This document shows positions 1-5,130 of a stretch of DNA of 5,876 nt, piece by piece; position 1 is the first letter of the stretch; each line of letters starts with the position of its first letter. A program made the translations under genes and the position numbers. The stretch is from Acidobacteriota bacterium (GTDB lineage Bacteria; Acidobacteriota; Polarisedimenticolia; Gp22-AA2), in NCBI GenBank assembly GCA_016177515.1, contig JACOUZ010000293.1:1-5876 (forward strand). The letters run 5' to 3'. The notes beneath the pieces were generated by a model. The model was not told where the DNA came from and made no database searches. It saw only the letters and a program-made list of their open reading frames with translations.

Positions 1-9
1 ACCTTTCAT
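1..9 (-). CDS. Possible start of a divergent gene leaving the left edge
   Basis: On the minus strand an ATG at 9-7 is followed by AAA GGT (Met-Lys-Gly) before the window ends. A GGAG sequence lies six bases upstream of it (plus-strand 16-19), which is good Shine-Dalgarno spacing. A candidate promoter and two inverted repeats lie further upstream in the same orientation. Only three codons are visible, so the product cannot be named. An early lysine would fit an exported protein, but that is speculation. The call rests on the agreement of promoter, ribosome binding site and start codon, not on coding content. Confidence 0.3.
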
Positions 10-44
10 TCCCGGCTCCGCCTTCCGTTACGGCGTATTGTGAT

Positions 45-59
45 TGCGACTCAGTCTCA
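45..59. promoter_or_regulatory. Fur-box-like 7-1-7 inverted repeat
   Basis: TGCGACT-C-AGTCTCA is a 7-1-7 inverted repeat whose arms are complementary at six of seven positions. Read on the minus strand (TGAGACTGAGTCGCA) it matches the classic 7-1-7 Fur consensus TGATAATNATTATCA at 9 of 14 defined positions. Most differences are A/T to G/C, as might be expected in a GC-rich genome. It lies just downstream of the predicted leftward transcription start, where a bound protein would block transcription. The binder could be Fur, a Fur relative, or another dimeric repressor of similar geometry. Confidence 0.4.
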
Positions 60-61
60 GT

Positions 62-77
62 TAGAGCGGCCACTCTA
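62..77. repeat. 16-bp near-perfect palindrome, possible operator
   Basis: TAGAGCGGCCACTCTA reads as its own reverse complement except for one mismatched pair (C67/A72). It begins two bases after the Fur-box-like repeat and contains the predicted -10 hexamer of the leftward promoter. That is a normal place for a repressor site. No T-run follows on either strand, so an intrinsic terminator is unlikely. Confidence 0.4.
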
Positions 78-101
78 GCGCCCTTCCCGCGTCCCTGTCA
101 A
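72..101 (-). promoter_or_regulatory. Candidate leftward sigma-70 promoter
   Basis: On the minus strand a perfect -35 hexamer TTGACA (101-96) is followed by an 18-nt spacer and then TAGAGT (77-72). The latter matches TATAAT at four of six positions, including the important first, second and last bases. Transcription would start near 65, giving a leader of about 55 nt before the ATG at 9. A perfect TTGACA at near-ideal spacing is notable in DNA this rich in GC. No equally good promoter was seen on the plus strand for the thioesterase. Confidence 0.45.
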
Positions 102-186
102 GTCCGGCAGCCCGATCCGATCGCGCGGTGGCCCGACTCGCGTGTGATACCCTGGCGCTCCCGGACCGGACGGCTCGGGTCACGCT

Positions 187-190
187 GGAG
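187..190 (+). promoter_or_regulatory. Ribosome binding site that decides the thioesterase start
   Basis: GGAG lies seven bases before the ATG at 198. The alternative starts, GTG at 144 and ATG at 246, have no comparable Shine-Dalgarno sequence, so 198 is preferred. Confidence 0.55.
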
Positions 191-197
191 ACCACGC

Positions 198-671
198 ATG
201 CAGGCACGGCGTTCCCGCAAGCCCCCGGACCATTCACGCGTCGAGATGACCGAGATCGTCCTGCCGGAGGACACGAACCAGTACGGTCATGCGTGGGGCG
301 GGCACGTGATGACGCTGATCGACAAGGCGGCGGCCATCGCTTCGACCCGTCACTGCCGTACGAACGTGGTCACGGCATCGGTCGACTCCCTGACCTTCCG
401 CGCCCCGGTCAAGCTCGGCCACATCCTCAAGCTGTACGCTTCCGTGAATGCCGCGTTCCACACCTCGATGGAAGTGGGCGTCAAGGTCCTGTCCGAAGAT
501 CCCCTGTCGGGCCTGCAGGCGCACTGCTGCAGCGCCTTCGTCACCATGGTCGCCCTCGACGCCACCGGCCGCCCCACCCCCGTCCCCGGACTGGCGCTGC
601 GCACCCCCGAGGAGCGGCGGCGCCAGCGCGCGGCCGCCCAGCGGCGCCGGTCACGGCTGGCCGGCCGATAG
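198..671 (+). CDS. Acyl-CoA thioesterase, hot-dog fold (YciA/YkhA/ACOT7-like)
   Basis: This 157-residue protein is a single hot-dog domain that should hydrolyse acyl-CoA thioesters to free acid and CoA in the cytoplasm. The family pattern is easy to follow: EMTEIVLPEDTN at about 16-27, then GG..M..ID.AAAIAS at 34-49, VVTASVDSLTFRAP at 57-70, and HTSMEVGVKVLSED near 88-101. Asn27 and Asp42 sit where this family usually has its catalytic Asn/Asp pair; that assignment is from family knowledge and was not tested by alignment. The C-terminal tail is arginine-rich (10 Arg in residues 135-157), as is common in relatives. Length is normal for single-domain members, which usually form hexamers. Chain-length preference cannot be read from sequence. 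The next gene is co-oriented 75 nt downstream but may have its own promoter, so co-transcription is uncertain. Family call is firm; physiological role is not. Confidence 0.9.
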   Translation: MQARRSRKPPDHSRVEMTEIVLPEDTNQYGHAWGGHVMTLIDKAAAIASTRHCRTNVVTASVDSLTFRAPVKLGHILKLYASVNAAFHTSMEVGVKVLSEDPLSGLQAHCCSAFVTMVALDATGRPTPVPGLALRTPEERRRQRAAAQRRRSRLAGR

Positions 672-698
672 ACTCCGCGAGCCCCGATGTGCTAGGCT
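669..698 (+). promoter_or_regulatory. Candidate extended -10 promoter for the aldolase/phosphatase gene
   Basis: TAGACT (669-674, four of six matches to TTGACA) is followed by an 18-nt spacer and TAGGCT (693-698). The latter carries the T-A----T core of the -10 element and is preceded by TGC, giving the extended -10 pattern TGnTAnnnT. It overlaps the thioesterase stop codon. Transcription would start near 705 and leave a leader of about 40 nt containing the AGGAGG. The individual elements are weak, so this is a suggestion only. Confidence 0.3.
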
Positions 699-731
699 GC
701 CGCCGATCACATCCGCAGGCCCATTCTCGTC

Positions 732-737
732 AGGAGG
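732..737 (+). promoter_or_regulatory. Consensus AGGAGG ribosome binding site
   Basis: This full AGGAGG lies nine bases before the ATG at 747 but only three before the in-frame ATG at 741. The wider spacing is far more usual, so 747 is preferred. It also gives the family-typical N-terminus MKITLSIIKADVGS. Confidence 0.6.
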
Positions 738-746
738 TCGATGGCC

Positions 747-1865
747 ATGAAGATCACGCTGTCCATCATCAAGGCCGACGTCGGCAGCATCGGCGGTCAC
801 ATCAAGCCCAGCGAAACGATGATCCGGCGCGTGAAGGAGTTCATCGCCTCCGAGGGCAAGGGACTCCTTGTCGATTCCTTCGTCTGCCACACCGGCGACG
901 ACATCTCCATCCTGTCCACGCACACGCAAGGGGTAGACAGCCCCAGGGTCCACAAACTGTGCTGGGACGCCTTCAAGGCCGCGACGGAGGTCGCCAGGCA
1001 GGAAGGCCTCTACGGCGCAGGGCAGGATCTGCTGAAGGACGCCTTCTCCGGGAACGTCCGCGGGCTCGGCCCAGCCTCGGCCGAGATAGAGTTCATCGAG
1101 CGCGAGGCGGAGCCGTTCCTGCTGTTCATGGCCGACAAGACCGAACCGGGCGCCTACAACCTGCCCTTGTACCTGGCCTTCTGCGACCCGATGTTCGCGC
1201 CCGGCCTGATTCTGAGCCCGAAGATCAAGAAAGGGTTCCGCTTCACCATCATGGACGTGAACCACACCGAGGGCGACCGAGTCGTCGAACTCGACACCCC
1301 CGAAAACCTCTACGACGTGGCGGCGCTGCTGCGCGACAACCACCGTTTCGTGGTCGAGTCGATCAGGACGCGGTCGACGGGCGAGGTCGCGGCGGTGGTG
1401 TCGACCTCCCGTCTGCACAACATCTCGGGGAAGTATTCGGGGAAGGACGACCCTGTGATGCTGGTTCGCGTTCAGAGCCAGTTCCCGGCAACCGGCGAGA
1501 TGCTGGCGCCGTTCCGCCTGGCCCACTATGTCTCCGGCTTCAGCCGCGGCAGCCACCACGGCCCGCTGATGCCCGTCAAGATCAACTCCCCGATCTCGGT
1601 CTTCGACGGGCCGCCGATCGTGTCCTGCATTGCCTTCTCGATGAAGGACGGCAAGTTCGCCGAGCCGGTCGACGCGTTCGACCACCCCTTCTGGGATCAG
1701 GTCCGGGAGATCGCGTCGCGCAAGGCGATCGCGATCCGCGAACAGGGGTTCTTCGGGCCTGCCATGGTCGGCTACGAGGAGCTCGAGTATGGCGGCATTG
1801 TGGACACCCTGAGGGAGCTCGACGCCCGGTTCAAGGTCCGCCAGGAGGTCCGCGCCAAGTCCTGA
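747..1865 (+). CDS. fbp: Fructose-1,6-bisphosphate aldolase/phosphatase (class V FBPase)
   Basis: This bifunctional gluconeogenic enzyme condenses dihydroxyacetone phosphate with glyceraldehyde 3-phosphate and then dephosphorylates the product to fructose 6-phosphate in one active site. The 372-residue protein is full length and collinear with the archaeal family: KADVGS (8-13), GDD (50-52), YGAGQDLL (89-96), SGNVRGLG (101-108), ADKTEPGAYNLPLY (129-142), GKYSGKDDP (228-236), GSHHGPLMPV (268-277). Expected metal and phosphate ligands are present (Asp11, His18, Asp51, Asp52, Gln93, Asp130, Lys131, Asp234, Asp235). Tyr230 and Lys233 match the aldolase Tyr and the Schiff-base Lys of the Thermoproteus enzyme (Tyr229, Lys232), and Tyr348 matches the tyrosine implicated in the phosphatase step. 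Both activities should therefore be intact. An alternative start at 741 would add Met-Ala. No other glycolytic gene is adjacent. The family is typical of Archaea and some, often deep-branching or thermophilic, bacteria. Confidence 0.95.
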   Translation: MKITLSIIKADVGSIGGHIKPSETMIRRVKEFIASEGKGLLVDSFVCHTGDDISILSTHTQGVDSPRVHKLCWDAFKAATEVARQEGLYGAGQDLLKDAFSGNVRGLGPASAEIEFIEREAEPFLLFMADKTEPGAYNLPLYLAFCDPMFAPGLILSPKIKKGFRFTIMDVNHTEGDRVVELDTPENLYDVAALLRDNHRFVVESIRTRSTGEVAAVVSTSRLHNISGKYSGKDDPVMLVRVQSQFPATGEMLAPFRLAHYVSGFSRGSHHGPLMPVKINSPISVFDGPPIVSCIAFSMKDGKFAEPVDAFDHPFWDQVREIASRKAIAIREQGFFGPAMVGYEELEYGGIVDTLRELDARFKVRQEVRAKS

Positions 1866-1905
1866 GCGGTCCGCCGTCCTCTACCCTCGTCCCATCCCGG
1901 GCGGC

Positions 1906-1926
1906 GCCTGCCCTCCGGCGGGCGGC
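1906..1926 (+). terminator. Weak GC hairpin after the aldolase/phosphatase gene
   Basis: GCC (1906-1908) and GCCC (1910-1913) pair with GGGC (1920-1923) and GGC (1924-1926) around a six-base loop, with T1909 bulged out. It lies about 40 bases after the stop codon, where a terminator could be. No T-run follows, and chance hairpins are common in DNA of this composition, so confidence is low. Confidence 0.2.
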
Positions 1927-1951
1927 TGTCCTCTCGTGAACCGGACCGGCC

Positions 1952-1963
1952 CCGCGATCGCGG
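1952..1963. repeat. Perfect 12-bp palindrome upstream of the kinase gene
   Basis: CCGCGATCGCGG is its own reverse complement and lies 11 bases before the candidate -35 element of the kinase promoter. It could be an operator. It contains the GCGATCGC octamer, which recurs for other reasons in some genomes, and palindromes of G and C arise easily here. Confidence 0.25.
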
Positions 1964-1974
1964 TGTCATCTCAT

Positions 1975-2003
1975 TTGCCTCCGGGCTTTCCCGAAGCCAT
2001 ATT
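1975..2003 (+). promoter_or_regulatory. Candidate promoter for the sensor kinase gene
   Basis: TTGCCT (1975-1980) and CATATT (1998-2003) are separated by exactly 17 bases, and each matches the sigma-70 consensus at four of six positions. This is one of the few AT-containing stretches in the 168-bp gap. Transcription would begin near 2010, just ahead of the GGAGGG ribosome binding site at 2022-2027. Confidence 0.35.
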
Positions 2004-2033
2004 GGCGGGCAGCGGCAGCACGGAGGGACAGTC

Positions 2034-3530
2034 ATGCCCCGCCAGATGGCGCGCCTCGAGATAGCCGGCTCCGGAGGGTCGACCAGGGTCGTGGCGGTCG
2101 ACCGGACCCCGTTTTCCATCGGGGCCGATCACTCGGCCGACCTGCGGCTCCCGGTTCCGGGCATCGCACCGTGCCACGCGCAGATCGTGCTGTTCGGCGG
2201 TGTGCACCACCTCGTCCCGCATGTGTCCGTGACGTCGCTGCGCGCCGATGGCAACCCCGTCCCCGAGGGCGGCGTGGCGCTGGCGGACGGCATGCGAATC
2301 GATCTCGGCCCCGGCTCCCCCTGCACGCTGCGCTACCTGATCCAGGTCAGCCGGACCGATGACCGTGAGGACCGCCTCGTCACTCTCATGGAGGTGGCCC
2401 GGACGATCACCTCATCTTTGGCGGTCGAGGACGTCCTCAAGAGGGTGCTCGACGGGGCGGTGCGCTTCTCCGGCGCGGAACGCGGCTACCTTTTCCTGTG
2501 GGAGGGCAGGCGTCTCGTCCGCTGGCGACCGGGCGCCGCGGATGACGACCGCGCCGAAGTCAGCCTGTCCGTGCCCGAAGAAGTGGCGGCGACCGGCCGG
2601 CCCGTTTACCGGGACGTCGCCTCGGGCGATCCGGGGCATTGCACGACCGAGAGCATCGTCCGCCTCCGGCTCCAGGCGATCCTGTGCCTGCCGCTGGCGA
2701 TCCGCCGCGACGTGATCGGCGTCGTTTACCTGGACAGCAAAAAGCGCCTCCCGCACCACCGGCCGGACCTGCACCTCCTGGAAGCCCTCGCCGGCCTGGC
2801 GGCGGTGGCCATCCAGAACAGCCACCTGGTCGAGGAGCGGGTGCGCGCCGAGCGCACCCTGGCCATCGGACAGATGGCGCGCGCCGTCGTCCATGACTTG
2901 CGCAGCCCGCTGTCATCCATCCGCGGCCTGGCGGAGCTCCTGCACGAGCGCGCTCCCGAGGAAGACCCCTCCAGGCCGCACCTCGCGACGATCATGGCGG
3001 AGGCGGACCGGCTGGCGGGAATCACCGGCGATCTCCTGCAGTTCTCGCGGGAGGCGCCCCCCCTCCAGCGTTCTCCGGTGCGCCTGGCCGACCTCGTGCG
3101 CCAGACTCTCAAGCCACTTCAGCCGCGCCTGCAGCGCGGCAATATCAGCCTGGCCCTGGGCCTCGACGAGCAGGCGCGCGCCTCGGTGGATGCGGCGCGC
3201 ATCCTGCGCGTGCTCCATAACCTGATCATCAATTCCCTGGAGGCCATGCCCGGCGGCGGCTTTCTGGAGATTCGCTGCGGCCGCTCCAACGGCTCCTGCC
3301 TTCTGAGCGTTCGTGACGGCGGCTGCGGCATGCCGCAGGAGGTTCGCCGGAGGGTGTTCGAGCCCTTCTTCACCCACGGAAAGCCCCACGGCACCGGGCT
3401 GGGAATGGCCATCGTGCAGAGAATCGTCGACGAGCACGGCGGCACGCTCAGGATCGAGAGCGCGCCGGGCAAGGGAACCACAGTCGAGATCGGCCTCCCG
3501 GCTGCCAGCCCGGCGCCGGTCGTCGCCTGA
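2034..3530 (+). CDS. Soluble FHA-GAF sensor histidine kinase
   Basis: This 498-residue cytoplasmic protein has no signal peptide or membrane segment. An N-terminal FHA-like domain spans about 8-105 (FSIGADHSADLRLP, then CHAQI). A GAF domain spans about 113-265, with core text AILCLPLAIRRDVIGVVYLD at 215-234. The kinase core follows: H-box VVHDLRSPL with His287 as the likely phosphorylated residue, N-box LHNLIINSLEAM at 394-405, G1 box DGGCGM at 428-433, F-box FEPFFT at 442-447, and G2 box GTGLGMAI at 453-460. The catalytic core looks complete and active. The FHA domain is odd: Ala31 replaces the usual Arg of the Gly-Arg motif, and Ala45 replaces the Ser three residues before the conserved His. 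GGAGGG six bases upstream supports the start. No response regulator lies downstream, where a convergent gene follows, so the partner is unknown, as is the GAF ligand. Confidence 0.9.
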   Translation: MPRQMARLEIAGSGGSTRVVAVDRTPFSIGADHSADLRLPVPGIAPCHAQIVLFGGVHHLVPHVSVTSLRADGNPVPEGGVALADGMRIDLGPGSPCTLRYLIQVSRTDDREDRLVTLMEVARTITSSLAVEDVLKRVLDGAVRFSGAERGYLFLWEGRRLVRWRPGAADDDRAEVSLSVPEEVAATGRPVYRDVASGDPGHCTTESIVRLRLQAILCLPLAIRRDVIGVVYLDSKKRLPHHRPDLHLLEALAGLAAVAIQNSHLVEERVRAERTLAIGQMARAVVHDLRSPLSSIRGLAELLHERAPEEDPSRPHLATIMAEADRLAGITGDLLQFSREAPPLQRSPVRLADLVRQTLKPLQPRLQRGNISLALGLDEQARASVDAARILRVLHNLIINSLEAMPGGGFLEIRCGRSNGSCLLSVRDGGCGMPQEVRRRVFEPFFTHGKPHGTGLGMAIVQRIVDEHGGTLRIESAPGKGTTVEIGLPAASPAPVVA

Positions 3531-3542
3531 GGCGGGTCGGGT

Positions 3543-3564
3543 CCCCGGCGCACGGCCGCCGGGG
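3543..3564. terminator. Strong hairpin between convergent genes, probable bidirectional terminator
   Basis: CCCCGGCG (3543-3550) and CGCCGGGG (3557-3564) form a perfect eight-pair stem around the loop CACGGC. With T3542 bulged, G3541/C3565 and G3540/C3566 can extend the stem to ten pairs. It fills most of the 39-bp gap between the kinase stop (3530) and the RNase G stop (3570), the expected place for a terminator serving both strands. Neither side has a T-run, so it is not a textbook intrinsic terminator. It may work as a pausing or 3'-end-protecting hairpin, or together with Rho. Confidence 0.5.
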
Positions 3565-3569
3565 CCGCT

Positions 3570-5099
3570 TCAGGCGGGCTCCTGGACGCTCAAAGCGAAT
3601 TGCTCGGGGCGCAACGCCGGGTCCGGCAGGACCAGGAGCGCCGGCCAGGCGGGCGGCGCGACACCGCCCAGCAAGTCCGCTCCTTCCCCTTCCAGGAAGG
3701 CGGCCACGTCCGGATTGACCCGCGCGGCGACCCGGATCCCCTCCCGCATCGGGCCCAGCCTGCGGATCTCCCTCAGAATCTCCCAGAGAATCGTCTCCGG
3801 CGACTTCAGCCGCCCCGACCCGGAGCACGAGGGGCAGGTCCGGCACAGGACCCTTTCCAGGCTGCGCCGGGTGCGCTGGCGGGTGATCTCCACCAGTCCG
3901 AACTCGCTGATCTGGAGCATGCGCGACTTCGCGCGGTCCTTCTCCATTTCGGCCTGCAGGGTCCTGATGACCTCGTCCTTGCTCGCCTGGTCCGCCATGT
4001 CGATGAAATCGATGACGATGATGCCGCCCAGGTCGCGCAGGCGGATCTGACGGACGATTTCCATGGCCGCCTCGAGATTCGTCCTGAGAATCGTTTCCTC
4101 CAGCCGGTTCCTGCCCACGTACTTGCCGGTGTTCACGTCCACGGCGACCAGGGCCTCGGTCGGGTTGATGACGATCGATCCTCCGGACCGCAGCCAGACG
4201 CGGGGCTTCAGGGTGCGCTCGATCTCCCGCTGCAGGCCGCGCTCGTCGAAGAGGGACTGCCGGCCGGCGTGCCCGTGGACTCTCGGCAGGAGGGCCGGCT
4301 CGATCCGGCCCACGAACGCCAGCGCCTCCTCGCGGATCGCTTCGCCGTCCACCAGGACCTGCTGCACCTCCGGGCTGAGCAGGTCCCGGAGGACCTTGAT
4401 CAGGGCTCCTGCCTCCTCGTGCAGGAGGGCGGGCGTCGGCAGGGACGCCGCCCGGCGGCGGATCTCATCCCAGGCGCCGATCAGGTAGCGCGCGTCGGCC
4501 GGGAACTCCGAGGCGGCGCGGCCTTCTCCCGCCGTGCGCACGATGAAGCCGCCGGGCGCGCCCAGGTCCCCGGCCAGGTCCCGCACCAGACCCTTGAGCC
4601 GCTCGCGCTCGGCCAAGTCCTCGATTTTGCGGGACACGCCGACGTGGCCGAAGCCCGGGAGGTACACCAGGAGGCGGCCGGGCAGCGACAGGTGCGATGT
4701 CAGCCGCGCCCCCTTCTCCGCCACCGGGTCCTTGCGGACCTGGACGACGATCTCCTGTCCGGCCTGAATCAGTTCCTCGATGCGCGCCGGAGGCTGCGGG
4801 GCGCCACGCGCCGCGGTCTCCCCGGGCTCCTCCTCCGCCGGGTCCGCCTCCTCGAACCGCTCGGCATCGACGCGGCCGCCGGCGTCCTCGACGTACAGGA
4901 ACGCGTCGCGGCCGATTCCAATGTCGACGAACGCCGCCTGCATGCCCGGGAGGACGTTGCTCACGCGGCCCTTGTAGATGTTGCCGGCCACGCCGCGGGA
5001 GGAGGGCCGCTCGACGAACAGCTCGGCGAGATCGTCGTCCTCGAGCACGGCGATGCGCGTCTCGGGGGTGATGCTCTCGATCAGGATCTCGCGGCGCAT
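3570..5099 (-). CDS. rng: Ribonuclease G (RNase E/G family)
   Basis: This single-strand-specific endoribonuclease acts in 5S/16S rRNA maturation and mRNA decay in the cytoplasm. The 509-residue protein covers the whole RNase G catalytic core. The N-terminal strand and S1 domain (GNIYKGRVSNVLPGMQAAFVDIG, about 39-61) are followed by the 5'-sensor/RNase H-like part (GARLTSHLSLPGR, about 130-142). Next come the DNase I-like metal site with Asp321 (AVDVNTGKYVG) and Asp364 (IVIDFIDM), the equivalents of RNase E Asp303 and Asp346, and the zinc-link CPSC at 422-425. The end, EQFALSV, resembles the C-terminus of E. coli RNase G. There is no long disordered scaffold tail, so this is RNase G rather than full RNase E. 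An acidic, Pro/Ala-rich segment at about 71-106 makes the S1 domain longer than in E. coli. The start gives the family-typical MRREILI; its ribosome binding site is weak (GGGG five bases upstream). Likely co-transcribed with rodA, 31 nt upstream. Confidence 0.95.
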   Translation of the reverse strand: MRREILIESITPETRIAVLEDDDLAELFVERPSSRGVAGNIYKGRVSNVLPGMQAAFVDIGIGRDAFLYVEDAGGRVDAERFEEADPAEEEPGETAARGAPQPPARIEELIQAGQEIVVQVRKDPVAEKGARLTSHLSLPGRLLVYLPGFGHVGVSRKIEDLAERERLKGLVRDLAGDLGAPGGFIVRTAGEGRAASEFPADARYLIGAWDEIRRRAASLPTPALLHEEAGALIKVLRDLLSPEVQQVLVDGEAIREEALAFVGRIEPALLPRVHGHAGRQSLFDERGLQREIERTLKPRVWLRSGGSIVINPTEALVAVDVNTGKYVGRNRLEETILRTNLEAAMEIVRQIRLRDLGGIIVIDFIDMADQASKDEVIRTLQAEMEKDRAKSRMLQISEFGLVEITRQRTRRSLERVLCRTCPSCSGSGRLKSPETILWEILREIRRLGPMREGIRVAARVNPDVAAFLEGEGADLLGGVAPPAWPALLVLPDPALRPEQFALSVQEPA

Positions 5100-5130
5100 G
5101 TATGCCCCGGGCCTGCGGGAGTCAGGATGC

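Noticed and set aside
38..66. A plus-strand promoter TTGTGA-N17-TTAGAG for the thioesterase
   Set aside because: The -10 candidate matches the consensus at only two of six positions. The leftward promoter on the other strand is much better.
144..197. A longer thioesterase starting at GTG 144
   Set aside because: The 18 extra residues do not look like the family N-terminus, and the ATG at 198 has GGAG at good spacing.
651..1685. A 344-codon minus-strand frame opposite the aldolase/phosphatase gene
   Set aside because: It lies antisense to a strongly conserved enzyme and its His/Asp/Arg-rich translation matches no family I recognise.
128..1939. A 603-codon open frame on the plus strand covering the thioesterase and aldolase/phosphatase region
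   Set aside because: It is out of frame with two clear family matches, spans two genes and the gap between them, and translates to low-complexity Arg/Pro/Gly-rich text with no recognisable domain. It is an effect of GC-rich codon use.
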